Positions 9,867 through 19,731 are shown, counted from the stretch's first letter. The stretch: 64,000 bases of DNA from Bacteroidales bacterium (GCA_024400565.1 JAKSMQ010000001.1:28057-92056), one strand, 5' to 3'. The notes: generated by a model from the letters alone, not told the origin. A program made the numbers and translations.

Positions 9867-10792
9867 ATGGCAAAGGCATTAAGTATCTGTTGTTTATCTG
9901 CAGCGAGTTGCCTGGCCAGTTCTTCCGCATTTGCAAAGCGCACTATGTCACGAATCCGGTCAAGAAACATCACCTCTATCTCCTGTCCATAAAGGTCTCC
10001 GCACTCGCTGAAGATATTAACCTCGAGGGTGCTGCCGTTTTCTTCAAAGGTTGGTTTAGGTCCGATATTGGCCATTGCAAGACTCTCACCAGTTGACATT
10101 ATTACTCTTACAGCATACACGCCATCCTTTGGCAAGATACACAAGCTGTTTTCGGTATTAATATTGGCTGTAGGGAAACCTATCTGACGGCCTACCTGAC
10201 GACCTTTCTCCACTACTCCTTTCAGGCAGAATGGTTGACCGAGCATTTTGTTGGCCAAAACCACATTGCCCTCTTGAATAGCCTGGCGGATTTTGGTTGA
10301 GCTGACTACTATACCATCCAGGTCTACGGCAGAATCATGATAAATTTCAAACCCCTGCTGTTCGGCAAGGAGAGGCAATTGGTCAAAGTCATTATGCTGT
10401 TTGCATCCAAACATATTGTCATAGCCTAGTACCAGCGCTTTCATGCCCATACGATTGCAGAGATACTCTCTTGCAAATTGACAGGCTGTCAGTTGTGCAG
10501 CCTCAGGAGTAAACTCAATTACCTCCACATGACCTTCGAAACCTAAGGCCTCGAGAGTCTGTATGCGCTTCTCGTGCGACATAAGCAGACGCATACCATC
10601 GCCTTTACCTAAAGCCATTCGGGGATGACGGTCAAAGGTAACCACTACGGGAGTAAGATTATGCTCGTCCGCAACACGCTTCAACAACGATAGAAGGTGC
10701 CTATGGCCCATATGCACACCATCAAACATGCCTACCGTAACGGCACATCCTCCATCTATTCTATTGAGTATATTTATATTATTATCTTTCAT
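9863..10792 (-). CDS. ribF: Bifunctional riboflavin kinase / FAD synthetase
   Basis: It makes FMN and FAD from riboflavin in the cytosol. With the start at 10792 it has 309 residues, the usual RibF length. The N-terminal nucleotidyltransferase shows TVGMFDGVHMGH and the later SSTKIR segment. The C-terminal flavokinase shows GRQIGFPTAN and the GVYAVRV strand. A longer frame reaches 10888, but a perfect -7 box (10812-10819) lies within that extension, and the ATG at 10792 gives the family-length protein. It is the first gene of an operon with the LRR and omega-amidase genes. Confidence 0.95.
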   Translation of the reverse strand: MKDNNINILNRIDGGCAVTVGMFDGVHMGHRHLLSLLKRVADEHNLTPVVVTFDRHPRMALGKGDGMRLLMSHEKRIQTLEALGFEGHVEVIEFTPEAAQLTACQFAREYLCNRMGMKALVLGYDNMFGCKQHNDFDQLPLLAEQQGFEIYHDSAVDLDGIVVSSTKIRQAIQEGNVVLANKMLGQPFCLKGVVEKGRQVGRQIGFPTANINTENSLCILPKDGVYAVRVIMSTGESLAMANIGPKPTFEENGSTLEVNIFSECGDLYGQEIEVMFLDRIRDIVRFANAEELARQLAADKQQILNAFAI

Positions 10793-10811
10793 CAAGGATG
10801 CAATAAGAATG

Positions 10812-10819
10812 CAAAGATA
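10812..10819 (-). promoter_or_regulatory. Promoter -7 box (TATCTTTG) for the ribF operon
   Basis: Exact TAnnTTTG match on the minus strand, 19 nt upstream of the ATG at 10792. It rules out the longer ribF start. Confidence 0.75.
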
Positions 10820-11163
10820 CGAAAACAATCCCACATATAAATAAATTGTTTCATTATTATAATAGTTCTTCCTAAAATCAAGAACCACTCACAGACTACT
10901 AACACGATTGAATAATCCGATTCTTCCTATACTTATCTTTGTTCTATGAAGATAGCATCTCAGATTTTCCCCTACAACAAGAGTCTAATTCTTGCGTAGT
11001 TTGGAACTCTAATTTAACAATTTGATATAGATAATAGTCATTACGCCCATAGAAATTCTTATCTTCGGGCAATAAGATAATTATTCTTACATATTGCCTC
11101 CTCATAACGTCCATTAAGAGAGCATACAGATACCATTATTCTACCATATTACGTCACAAAAAG
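10820..11163. other. Intergenic stretch with a lone promoter-like box and an 18-codon frame
   Basis: No normal gene is supported. On the plus strand a perfect TATCTTTG box (10934-10941) is followed after 4 nt by an ATG (10946) opening a 17-residue frame that ends at 10999. A weak hairpin TTATCTT/AAGATAA lies further on, near 11055. It could be a leaderless micro-ORF, a small RNA or chance. Confidence 0.3.
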
Positions 11164-11197
11164 ACATTACGTTCTGCTGGCTAGCAGAACGTAATGT
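11164..11197 (-). terminator. Terminator of the atp/MFS transcription unit
   Basis: A perfect 15-bp stem ACATTACGTTCTGCT / AGCAGAACGTAATGT around a 4-nt loop. On the minus strand it is followed by CTTTTTG. It lies 22 nt after the MFS stop codon. Confidence 0.85.
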
Positions 11198-11219
11198 GGA
11201 GAATAAGTGTAGGATTAGT

Positions 11220-12476
11220 CTATTCTACAGGAATATCCTTGTTTACATTCTTGCTACCTACGAGAGCGTAGAAGAGAATGTAGGCAAAGCCAATGATAAT
11301 CACCCAATAGCTATTGATGTATCCAACGCTATCGGCAATAAGATTCTGCAACCAAGGAATAATACCTCCACCACATACAAGAGCCATAAAGATGCCACTA
11401 GCGAGAGAAGTATATTTACCTAAGCCTTCGGTACTGAGATTGAATATTGCACCCCACATCACACTGGTGCAGAGGCCGGTAAGGGTCATAAATACAATCT
11501 TTACAGGTACCATAGTGTTACGGAAGGAGAATTGCATACTCTCGGGAATGAATACGAAGCAAAGGATGAAAAGGATGGCCAATGAACTAGCGAAAGTAAG
11601 CATAGCACGGCTTGAGACCTTACCGCCAATGGCTGCGCCTATCAGACGGCCACACATCATCAAGAACCAGTATGCGCCGACAAACCAGCCTGCAATATTA
11701 GCTCCGCTCAACTCTGAAAGATAAAGGTTAGCAGTATTAGGAGTACCTACCTCTACGCCTACATAAAAGAAGATACCGATGGCTCCAAGAAGGAAATGAC
11801 GGAATTTGAGGGGAGAGAAGAGATTTGTCTTTTCTTTACCACTCTTACGGGCAGCTTTCTCCTCGGGAGTTTCCATATGGGGTTCAGGAATCTTCGTGAA
11901 CATAATTACAATAGCTGCAACCAGGAAGATAGCCATTGCAATATAAAGAGCAGGAGCAGCATCGCTTACAGTTGCCTTTGCAGTCTCTCCGCCAATGAGA
12001 TAACCCAGGAGAATAGGAGCAATAGTACCACCTACAGAATTAAAAGAACCGCCAATCTGGATGAGCTGGTTACCTTTATTTCCACCTCCGCCGAGGGTGT
12101 TGAGCATGGGGTTAACAACGATATTGAGCAGACACATAGAGAAACCGGCAACAAGAGCGCCTATCACGTAGATGAGGAAAGAACCGGCAAAACCGCTACA
12201 AAGCTGAATGGTCACGCCTACAAAACCTACGATAACAGCTGCCATAGAGGTAAATTTGTAACCTTTACGACGCAAAATAAGACCAGCAGGAATACCCATG
12301 CAGGCATAGGCAATAAAGTTGGCTAGAGTACCCAACTGAGAAAGAGCATTACTGGCGCTAAACTGATTCTTAACGATTACGCCCATTGAACCAGCAAAAT
12401 TAGTCACAAAGGCAATCGAGAAGAAAAGGAGGAACATAACCACGATGGGCAATGTGTAGGATTGTTTCTTTTCCAT
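11220..12476 (-). CDS. MFS sugar transporter (FucP/NagP-like)
   Basis: A 418-residue inner-membrane transporter with about 12 hydrophobic segments. The loop NPMLNTLGGGGNKGNQLIQ with the following SFNSVGG helix resembles the fucose/glucose/N-acetylglucosamine permease (FHS) branch of the MFS. The presence of two nagB-type genes upstream on the same strand makes an amino-sugar substrate plausible, but that is inference. It starts 33 nt after atpG with no separate promoter visible and ends at a strong terminator, so it may be the last gene of the atp transcript. Confidence 0.8.
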   Translation of the reverse strand: MEKKQSYTLPIVVMFLLFFSIAFVTNFAGSMGVIVKNQFSASNALSQLGTLANFIAYACMGIPAGLILRRKGYKFTSMAAVIVGFVGVTIQLCSGFAGSFLIYVIGALVAGFSMCLLNIVVNPMLNTLGGGGNKGNQLIQIGGSFNSVGGTIAPILLGYLIGGETAKATVSDAAPALYIAMAIFLVAAIVIMFTKIPEPHMETPEEKAARKSGKEKTNLFSPLKFRHFLLGAIGIFFYVGVEVGTPNTANLYLSELSGANIAGWFVGAYWFLMMCGRLIGAAIGGKVSSRAMLTFASSLAILFILCFVFIPESMQFSFRNTMVPVKIVFMTLTGLCTSVMWGAIFNLSTEGLGKYTSLASGIFMALVCGGGIIPWLQNLIADSVGYINSYWVIIIGFAYILFYALVGSKNVNKDIPVE

Positions 12477-12509
12477 GTATAGTATCTATTAATTATTGAT
12501 TATTCTATA

Positions 12510-13391
12510 TTATTTCTTTAGGGCTTCACTACCGCTGACAATCTCGATAATCTCGTTGGTAATGGCAGCTTGGCGGGCTTTGTTGTAGGAGAGTTTTAAT
12601 TCTTTCAGCAACTCTGTTGCATTATCGGTTGCCTTCTGCATAGCAGTCATACGGGCACCATGTTCAGCCGCAACAGAATCGAGTACCATCCGATAGAAAT
12701 GTGAACGCAGATTGAGCGGAATCATCTCGTAGAGAATCTCCTCTTTGGAAGGCTCAAAAATATAGTCGTTGTTTACTTTTTTCTCCGAACCGGCCTTCTT
12801 GGATTTAGGCACAATAGGGAGAAACTGTTCGGTAATGAGTATCTGCTGGATAGAATTCTTAAACTCGTTGTATATCAACTCCACTTTGTCTATCTGCTTG
12901 GTACGGAAACGCTCCATAATATCTTCCGCAAGAACGGATATTTCTTCAAAAGATGGATTATCCAACACCTCATCGTGACTCTCGAGCGACAAGTCGCTAA
13001 AATGGCGAGCCAGATGTTCGCTGGCACGTTTGCCCATAGCAAAAAGCATGACCTCACTTACGTCTTTCTGAGCCTGGTAATATTTGATTCTTGCGGTAGC
13101 CTCTTTGATGACATTGGCGTTGAAAGCGCCACAAAGACCTTTGTTCGAAGTAACAACCACAAGGAGCACCTTCTCAGCCTTGCGAACCTCGTGATAGGGA
13201 GTCTGCACACCATCTTCAATACCTATATCGCCCACTATCTCGGCCATCATAGCAGCATAGGGGCGCATACCAAAGATTGCATTCTGAGCACGGCGGAATT
13301 TAGCAGCCGATACCATTTTCATGGCAGAGGTAATCTGCTGAGTACTACTCACCGAGGCTATTCGTGTGCGAACTTCTTTTAGATTGGCCAT
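12510..13391 (-). CDS. atpG: ATP synthase F1 subunit gamma
   Basis: The rotating central stalk subunit of the F-type ATP synthase, 293 residues. The N-terminal helix (EVRTRIASVSSTQQITSAMK) and the C-terminal helix (LKLSYNKARQAAITNEIIEI) form the coiled coil that turns in the alpha3beta3 ring. Both conserved regions are intact. It is the last structural gene of the atpE-F-H-A-G cluster. Confidence 0.97.
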   Translation of the reverse strand: MANLKEVRTRIASVSSTQQITSAMKMVSAAKFRRAQNAIFGMRPYAAMMAEIVGDIGIEDGVQTPYHEVRKAEKVLLVVVTSNKGLCGAFNANVIKEATARIKYYQAQKDVSEVMLFAMGKRASEHLARHFSDLSLESHDEVLDNPSFEEISVLAEDIMERFRTKQIDKVELIYNEFKNSIQQILITEQFLPIVPKSKKAGSEKKVNNDYIFEPSKEEILYEMIPLNLRSHFYRMVLDSVAAEHGARMTAMQKATDNATELLKELKLSYNKARQAAITNEIIEIVSGSEALKK

Positions 13392-13471
13392 TTCTATTTC
13401 CTGGTTTTTATTGAATATTTGGCATAATACTTTCTAATAAGCTAATCTTGCCAAAACTGAATATTCAACAC

Positions 13472-15052
13472 TTATTTTGCATACTTCTCAGCCATATCAA
13501 GGGCTACCTGCTTCATGGTTTCAAGGTCCTCATCGACCAGTTTTCCATTACGCAGATTCTCCATGATAGAAGCATGATTCTGACGCATAAAGAAGAGGAA
13601 TTCAGTCTCGAAGTTGCGTACCTTGCTTACAGGAACCTTCTGGAGCAAGCCTTTAGTTCCACAGAAGATGATTGCAATCTGATCCTCTACAGGCATGGGA
13701 CAATATTGAGGCTGCTTGAGTATCTCTACATTACGGGCGCCTTTATCGAGAACAGCCTGAGTAGCAGCATCAAGATCTGAACCGAACTTAGAGAAAGCCT
13801 CCAACTCTCGGAACTGAGCCTGGTCAAGTTTGAGAGTACCTGCTATCTTCTTCATAGACTTGATCTGAGCCTTACCGCCCACACGACTCACGCTAATACC
13901 TACGTTGATTGCCGGACGGACACCCGAGTTAAATAGGTTTGTCTCGAGGAATATCTGACCGTCAGTAATGGAGATTACGTTGGTAGGAATATAAGCCGAA
14001 ACGTCGCCAGCCTGAGTCTCAATAATGGGAAGAGCCGTGAGAGATCCTCCACCCTTCACCTTGTCCTTAAGGCTGACGGGAAGATCGTTCATCTGGGCTG
14101 CAATCTGGTCGTTCTGGATGATGCGTGCCGCACGCTCGAGGAGGCGTGAATGGAGATAGAATACGTCGCCAGGGTAGGCTTCACGTCCGGGGGGACGACG
14201 GAGAAGCAACGACACCTCGCGATAGGCAACTGCCTGCTTGGAGAGGTCGTCATAGATAACCAGAGCATTTCGGCCTGTATCGCGGAAATATTCTCCGATG
14301 GCTGCGCCCGCAAAGGGAGCATAGTATTGCATAGCAGCAGGGTCGCTGGCTGTTGCAGCCACCACTATAGTATAATCCATAGCACCCTTTTCCTGCAGAT
14401 TTTTCACCAGGTTGGCGACAGTAGATCCTTTCTGACCGCAGGCTACATAGATGCAATATACCGGCTCGCCTTTCTCATAGAACTCACGCTGGTTGATAAT
14501 GGTATCAATAGCAATAGCTGTCTTACCGGTCTGACGGTCTCCGATGATAAGCTCACGCTGACCGCGTCCGATAGGAATCATGGAGTCTATGGCCTTAATA
14601 CCTGTCTGAAGAGGCTGCGATACAGGCTGGCGGTAGATAACTCCGGGAGCCTTGCGTTCGAGGGGCATCTCATACAGTTCGCCGGGGATAGGGCCGTTAC
14701 CGTCAATCGGCTGACCGATTGTATTGATAACGCGACCTACAAGACCTTCTCCTACGGGAACAGAGGCAATACGGCGTGTACGCTTCACGATGTCGCCCTC
14801 ATTGATGGTACTTGATTCGCCAAGCATAACCACACCCACATTGTCCTCTTCAAGGTTCTGGACAATACCCTGCTCTCCGGTAGAGAACTCCACCAACTCG
14901 CCACTCTGGGCATTGTTGAGGCCATAAATGCGGGCAATATTGTCTCCCACGGTGAGCACGGTACCGACCTCTTCCAGTTGCACATCGAGGTCGACCTCGG
15001 CCAGTTGTTTTTTCAGTATCGCCGATACTTCGGCAGGTTTAATCTCGGTCAT
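13472..15052 (-). CDS. atpA: ATP synthase F1 subunit alpha
   Basis: The non-catalytic nucleotide-binding subunit, 526 residues. The Walker A is [11 protein letters not shown]. The [16 protein letters not shown] segment and the C-terminal family features are present at normal length. The catalytic partner atpD (beta) is not in this window. Confidence 0.98.
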   Translation of the reverse strand: MTEIKPAEVSAILKKQLAEVDLDVQLEEVGTVLTVGDNIARIYGLNNAQSGELVEFSTGEQGIVQNLEEDNVGVVMLGESSTINEGDIVKRTRRIASVPVGEGLVGRVINTIGQPIDGNGPIPGELYEMPLERKAPGVIYRQPVSQPLQTGIKAIDSMIPIGRGQRELIIGDRQTGKTAIAIDTIINQREFYEKGEPVYCIYVACGQKGSTVANLVKNLQEKGAMDYTIVVAATASDPAAMQYYAPFAGAAIGEYFRDTGRNALVIYDDLSKQAVAYREVSLLLRRPPGREAYPGDVFYLHSRLLERAARIIQNDQIAAQMNDLPVSLKDKVKGGGSLTALPIIETQAGDVSAYIPTNVISITDGQIFLETNLFNSGVRPAINVGISVSRVGGKAQIKSMKKIAGTLKLDQAQFRELEAFSKFGSDLDAATQAVLDKGARNVEILKQPQYCPMPVEDQIAIIFCGTKGLLQKVPVSKVRNFETEFLFFMRQNHASIMENLRNGKLVDEDLETMKQVALDMAEKYAK

Positions 15053-15138
15053 AGTATTCAGAATTCAGTTAAAGGAGGTTTTCGTAAAGAGGATTAACGA
15101 TTAGGTTATCGTCATCCCGACCTGATTCAACTGCAAAA

Positions 15139-15696
15139 TTATAGTTTCTTTTCGTATATATTTTCATCAAACGCCTGGCGCATTTTGCGCAATTTGGTAC
15201 GCAGACGTGCATCATACATGTTGTTGTCGAAGGTCATACAGAAACCGCCCAGCATCTTGTTGTCCACACGGGCGTTGAGTTCGACCTCGTGCTTTGTATA
15301 GTCGGCAATCAGCTGCTTGACATCGCTGATAGACTCATCGTCCACCTCTACGGCCGTTACCAGTTCGGAATAGATAATGCCGTGATTCTGTCGATAGAGA
15401 TCAATAAAGGCAGCACTTATACCTTTGAGGTTAATGGTACGACGCTTCTTTACTACAAAATTGAGAAACAACATAGTCAGTCTGGTCGCTTTCTCTCCGA
15501 ACAAGTCTTCGAGAATAGCTATCTTCTTCGCTTCCTTTATGACAGGATTGTTGAAGACAACCACCAGCTCGTGATTCTCGGCGCAAACGCTATTTACAAG
15601 CCTCATATCGGCCAAAACCGGCTCCATCTGATCGGTTTCGGCTGCCAGCTGGTATAGCGCCTTAGCGTAGTTGATATTTATTTTGTACTCAGACAT
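15139..15696 (-). CDS. atpH: ATP synthase F1 subunit delta
   Basis: The 185-residue OSCP/delta subunit that joins the peripheral stalk to the top of F1. The NINYAKALYQLA start, the central VVKKRRTINL segment and the C-terminal VDNKMLGGF motif fit the family. Its place between atpF and atpA is the usual one. Confidence 0.95.
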   Translation of the reverse strand: MSEYKININYAKALYQLAAETDQMEPVLADMRLVNSVCAENHELVVVFNNPVIKEAKKIAILEDLFGEKATRLTMLFLNFVVKKRRTINLKGISAAFIDLYRQNHGIIYSELVTAVEVDDESISDVKQLIADYTKHEVELNARVDNKMLGGFCMTFDNNMYDARLRTKLRKMRQAFDENIYEKKL

Positions 15697-15781
15697 AAAT
15701 GTTTTCTAGCATTATGTGTGCCTGTTTCAGAACAAGAATCCTGCAAGAAGTCAATCCTATATTGCCTTACGGCTTGCCAGA

Positions 15782-16279
15782 CTATAGCTTGGTTTTATCC
15801 AGTTCGCGGTCGATCAATTCGTTTGCCTTCTGCTTGTCGGAGAGTTCGCTCTTGAGGAGTTTTTCTGCTATCTCGATGCTGAGATTGGCAATCTGATTCT
15901 TCAGATCGTGCATAGCCTTCAGCTTCTCGGATTCGATATTCTCCCGGGCATTATCAACGATACGGATTGCCTCGGCCGTAGCCCTGTTTCGAGCATCTTC
16001 TATTATCTTCTCGCTAGTGAGACGGGCATTGCGTAGCATTTCGTCGCGTTCCAGTTTGGCCTGTTTCAGCAGGTCTTCATTGTGACTCTGCAACTGACGC
16101 ATCTCTTCCTTGGCCTTATCGGCAGCATGGAGGGCATCGTTGATGGCCGTTTCGCGCTCCTTGAGACTCTTCAACACCATGGGCCATCCGAACTTCATCA
16201 GCACGAAAGCCAGAATGCCAAACGAAACGAGCATCCACACCAGGGTACCAAGACCAGGACTTACTAGAGGGTTATTCAT
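15782..16279 (-). CDS. atpF: ATP synthase F0 subunit b
   Basis: The peripheral stalk subunit, 165 residues. One N-terminal transmembrane helix (about residues 9-30) is followed by a long charged coiled coil rich in Lys, Glu and Ala that reaches F1. PGLGTLVWMLVSF is typical of Bacteroidota AtpF. The spacing to atpE is 83 nt. Confidence 0.95.
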   Translation of the reverse strand: MNNPLVSPGLGTLVWMLVSFGILAFVLMKFGWPMVLKSLKERETAINDALHAADKAKEEMRQLQSHNEDLLKQAKLERDEMLRNARLTSEKIIEDARNRATAEAIRIVDNARENIESEKLKAMHDLKNQIANLSIEIAEKLLKSELSDKQKANELIDRELDKTKL

Positions 16280-16362
16280 AGTTATGAATTTGGTTTGAAT
16301 CTTTCATTAAAAACATCCGAAGCCGCAGTCTGCTGACAGGCAGCTTCGGACGAAACGCCGAC

Positions 16363-16620
16363 TTATAGAAAAACTATGAGTAAGCAAACTACTACTGCAA
16401 AGAAAGATACACCCTCAACTAAGGCGGCAGCAATAATCATGGTGCTACGGATAGTACCAGCCATTTCGGGCTGACGGGCAATACCTTCCATGGCGCCCTG
16501 TCCGATTTTTCCGATACCTAAACCACAACCGATGGTGGCCAAACCGGCTCCGATACCAGCTCCGAGATAACCAATAGCGTTACTTGCGACTGCTTGCAGT
16601 AAGATTAATAGACTAGTCAT
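16363..16620 (-). CDS. atpE: ATP synthase F0 subunit c
   Basis: The 85-residue hairpin proteolipid of the c-ring. Two transmembrane helices flank the polar loop ARQPE (48-52). The ion-carrying acid is Glu69 in AAALVEGVSFF. The residue after it is Gly, not the Ser/Thr of classical sodium rings, so proton coupling is more likely. It is the first gene of this partial atp cluster, with its own -7 box about 92 nt upstream. Confidence 0.96.
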   Translation of the reverse strand: MTSLLILLQAVASNAIGYLGAGIGAGLATIGCGLGIGKIGQGAMEGIARQPEMAGTIRSTMIIAAALVEGVSFFAVVVCLLIVFL

Positions 16621-16712
16621 AATTGTATATTTATAAATGTTTCTTTATATTTTATTGCCATCAAGAGCATTAGGATTATCAATCCTCTATTCTTTACACT
16701 CCGATGGAAATG

Positions 16713-16720
16713 CAAAGATA
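16713..16720 (-). promoter_or_regulatory. Promoter -7 box (TATCTTTG) for atpE-F-H-A-G
   Basis: Exact TAnnTTTG match on the minus strand between nagB and atpE. TTTTG elements lie 16 and 22 nt further upstream as possible -33 boxes. It shows that the operon really begins with atpE. Confidence 0.7.
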
Positions 16721-16825
16721 CAAAAAAATTATAATTCAAAAACAAAATCCTCAAGAAAAGGACAAGAAATCTGAAATAATCGGCTCATCGCATTCTAAAC
16801 CAGACTCCTGCCTCTCCAGGATTTA

Positions 16826-17620
16826 CTACAGCAACTCGGGGGCCTCGCGGTCCTTGAAATAGCGGTAGGTCGACACCTTGATTTCTGTTGCCGCATCGTC
16901 GTCGCAGACCAGGATTCCATGACGATGGAGCTGAAGAGCCGTAATGGTATGGAGATGGGTAAGAGGGCCTTCTACGGCACGCTGAACGGCATCAGCCTTA
17001 CTATGTCCGGTAGCAAGGATTATGAGTTCGCGGGCATCCAGAATGGTATCCACTCCTACCGTGAGAGCAAGACGGGGAACAAGGTCTGTATTGTTGTCGA
17101 AAAACCGGCTGTTGGCCACTATTGTGTCCCATGCCAGACTCTTGATACGGGTACGCGAACGGAATGAGGAGAAAGGCTCGTTGAACGCAATATGCCCGTC
17201 GTTGCCGACTCCTCCAAGAAAGAGGTCGATACCGCCCAACTCGTTCATACGCTGTTCGTAGGCCTCACATTCAGCCTCGGGGTCGGGAGCATTTCCGTTG
17301 AGGATATTGACATTCTCGGGCCTGATGTCGATATGAGAGAAGAAATTATCCCACATAAAACGATGATAGCTTTGGGGATGATCCTCGGGCAAGCCTACAT
17401 ACTCGTCCATATTGAATGTCACCACATTCCGGAAGCTTACCTCTCCACGCCTGCACATTTCTATCAGTCTGGCATACGTAGGCAATGGCGTAGAACCGGT
17501 AGGGAGACCCAAAACGAAAGGTCTGTCTGACGAGGCATTATGACGGTTGATGGCTTTTGCAATATAGCTGGCCGTCCAACGACCTACCTTTTCGGAATTT
17601 TCTTGTATGATAAAACGCAT
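16826..17620 (-). CDS. nagB: Glucosamine-6-phosphate deaminase
   Basis: Converts glucosamine-6-phosphate to fructose-6-phosphate and ammonia in the cytosol. The 264 residues align with E. coli NagB without gaps in the active-site part: Asp72 (FNMDEY), Asp141 and His143 ([13 protein letters not shown]) and Glu148 are all present. The phosphate loop [11 protein letters not shown] is also seen. It lies 45 nt downstream of the NagB/PIG-L fusion gene and is probably co-transcribed with it. Confidence 0.96.
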   Translation of the reverse strand: MRFIIQENSEKVGRWTASYIAKAINRHNASSDRPFVLGLPTGSTPLPTYARLIEMCRRGEVSFRNVVTFNMDEYVGLPEDHPQSYHRFMWDNFFSHIDIRPENVNILNGNAPDPEAECEAYEQRMNELGGIDLFLGGVGNDGHIAFNEPFSSFRSRTRIKSLAWDTIVANSRFFDNNTDLVPRLALTVGVDTILDARELIILATGHSKADAVQRAVEGPLTHLHTITALQLHRHGILVCDDDAATEIKVSTYRYFKDREAPELL

Positions 17621-17665
17621 TATTCTGAGTTTGTGTTGTGATAATGAATAGACTGATCGGATATT

Positions 17666-19624
17666 CTAATTCTGACGGAAAAATCCGTTATCCATTTCTA
17701 CGAATACTTCAATAGCCTGATATTCTGCCATTCCCAGCGCATCGTAAAGCTGGGCCGTATGCTGGGTACGCTCTTCGGCACGTTGCCAGAACTCGCGGTT
17801 GTCGTTTCCCGGGAAGGGAACGATATCCTTCTGTGAGAGATGTTTATAGATAGCATGACGTTTCTTGAGCATCTCGTCGGGAGACAACGGAACAGCCATG
17901 TCCACCATATCCAGATCCCACTCCTGCCATGCTCCGCGATAGAGCCAGAGATGACATTCCGAGGTCCAGCTTTCTTTCTGAGCCACAAGCTGACGGAAGG
18001 CCTCAAGTACCGCTTCTGTACAGATACGATGGGTGCCGTGAGGATCGGAGAGATCGCCAGCAAGATATATTTGATGGGGCTTTATCTGCTCCATCAGTTG
18101 GCGGATAATCTCAATATCGGCTTCCGAAAGAGGATTCTTCTTTTCTGTCCCTGTCTCGTAGAAAGGAAGATTCAGAAAATGGGTATGGGTGTCGGGATTG
18201 AGGCCGAACGAAGCCACGGCTCCCCTACTCTCTCCCCTTCGTATGGCGGCCTTGATCTGACGCAATTCCATCGGTTCGGGCTGACCCGCTTTCTTATTTG
18301 CTATCAGAAACTTGACATGGTCGTAAGGAGAATTGAGACCCAACTCGCGGGCTGTATCAAAATGCTGCAATACCACGTCGTCGTGAACGGCATAATTGCC
18401 CGAGGTTTCGTAGGCCACATGCACATCGTGTCCCTGATGGAAGAGTCGGATAAAAGTGCCGCCCATCGAGATGACATCGTCGTCGGGATGGGGAGAAAAA
18501 ATGAGTACCCGCTTGGGGAATGGAACCGATTTGACAGGTCGGGTAGAATCGTCGGCATCGGGCTTTCCTCCCGGCCATCCGGTAATGGTATGCTGAAGAT
18601 CGTTGAAGACCTCGATATTGATGTCGTAGCTTGTTGCCTGACGCGACTCAAGTAGCGGACCCAGAGAGTTTTCCATATAGTCCTGATGGGTCAGTTTAAG
18701 CACAGGCTTGCCCACCTTCTGGCTGAGCCATACGACAGCCTTGCGGGTAAATTTGCGCGTCCAGTTGCAGTCGCCTACCAGCCAGGGGCTACGCATACGG
18801 GTAAGCTTCTGGGCAGCATTCTCGTCAACCACAAGACTCACATTCCGATGTGTCTGCAACAAGGTGGCGGGAATGTCCTCCGAAAATGAGCCTTCGACCA
18901 GACGTACTACGGCATCAGACTTGCCTTCTCCCCAGGCCATTACGACTATCTTCCTGGCCTTCATGATGGTTCCCAGTCCCATCGTTACGGCCATAGAGGG
19001 CGTTTCGTTGAAGGAGGGAAACAGCTTGGACTGGACCTTGCGCGAGGCATACGACAGCTGAACCAGACGGGTAAAGGAATTGGGGTAGGAACCGGCCTCG
19101 TTGAAGCCCAGCTGTCCCTGTTTACCCACGCCGATAATCATGAGGTCTATCTTTTCTATACGGCGCTCATATTCTTCGCAATGGGCCTGCATCTGCGAGA
19201 TAGGAAGTTTGCAGTCGGGAAGATGCACATTTTCGGGAAGGATGTCAACGTGATTCAGAAACTCGTCGTGAATGCGGAAATTGCGCGAATTGGGTTCGAG
19301 CGGGGCTATAGGATAGAACTCGTCGAGGCTGAACACCTCTACGTTGCGGAACGAGACCTCGCCCTTTCTGTAGCGGTCGACCAGCTCGCGATAAATGCCA
19401 CGAGGAGTATTACCCGAAGTGAGTGCGATGGAAAACAGTCCGTCGGCCGTAGCGTTGATATCGGCCACTATGCGGTCGGCAAGGACATTTACCGCTTCAC
19501 TTTCATTCTTATAGATAAAGGTAGGAAGCTTTTCGAAACGTCCCAGAATATCAAGAGGAATAGAATCTCGGTCGATAAGGCCTCCGTCCTGGGGGAGCGC
19601 ATACTGGATGGTCTGATTTGCCAT
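17666..19624 (-). CDS. NagB-like domain fused to PIG-L/LmbE-type deacetylase
   Basis: A 652-residue two-domain protein. Residues 25-290 are NagB-like: SGNTPRGIY phosphate loop and FSLDEFYP with Asp101 matching NagB Asp72. Residues 370-640 are a PIG-L/LmbE zinc deacetylase with SPHPDDDVISMGG (His379, Asp381, Asp382) and a later DPHGTHR His motif. In the NagB part the active-site string is GVGKQGQLGFNE. The catalytic Asp141 and His143 are thus replaced by Gln169 and Gln171, while the Glu is kept (Glu176). The isomerase/deaminase activity is therefore doubtful, whereas the deacetylase motifs look intact. The fusion itself is known in Bacteroidota and is commonly annotated glucosamine-6-phosphate deaminase. 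Confidence 0.9.
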   Translation of the reverse strand: MANQTIQYALPQDGGLIDRDSIPLDILGRFEKLPTFIYKNESEAVNVLADRIVADINATADGLFSIALTSGNTPRGIYRELVDRYRKGEVSFRNVEVFSLDEFYPIAPLEPNSRNFRIHDEFLNHVDILPENVHLPDCKLPISQMQAHCEEYERRIEKIDLMIIGVGKQGQLGFNEAGSYPNSFTRLVQLSYASRKVQSKLFPSFNETPSMAVTMGLGTIMKARKIVVMAWGEGKSDAVVRLVEGSFSEDIPATLLQTHRNVSLVVDENAAQKLTRMRSPWLVGDCNWTRKFTRKAVVWLSQKVGKPVLKLTHQDYMENSLGPLLESRQATSYDINIEVFNDLQHTITGWPGGKPDADDSTRPVKSVPFPKRVLIFSPHPDDDVISMGGTFIRLFHQGHDVHVAYETSGNYAVHDDVVLQHFDTARELGLNSPYDHVKFLIANKKAGQPEPMELRQIKAAIRRGESRGAVASFGLNPDTHTHFLNLPFYETGTEKKNPLSEADIEIIRQLMEQIKPHQIYLAGDLSDPHGTHRICTEAVLEAFRQLVAQKESWTSECHLWLYRGAWQEWDLDMVDMAVPLSPDEMLKKRHAIYKHLSQKDIVPFPGNDNREFWQRAEERTQHTAQLYDALGMAEYQAIEVFVEMDNGFFRQN

Positions 19625-19731
19625 AGCTTTTTCGTATTGGATGGGTAATAATAACGGAAAAGGAGTGCAAATATTGTAGTCCGGGACAGAAAAAACGTCT
19701 CCTTATATTCTTCACCTTCTTACAAGCGCCT

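Noticed and set aside
16363-16620. Sodium-coupled ATP synthase
   Set aside because: The residue after the ion-binding Glu69 is Gly rather than Ser/Thr; the evidence favours protons, though not conclusively.
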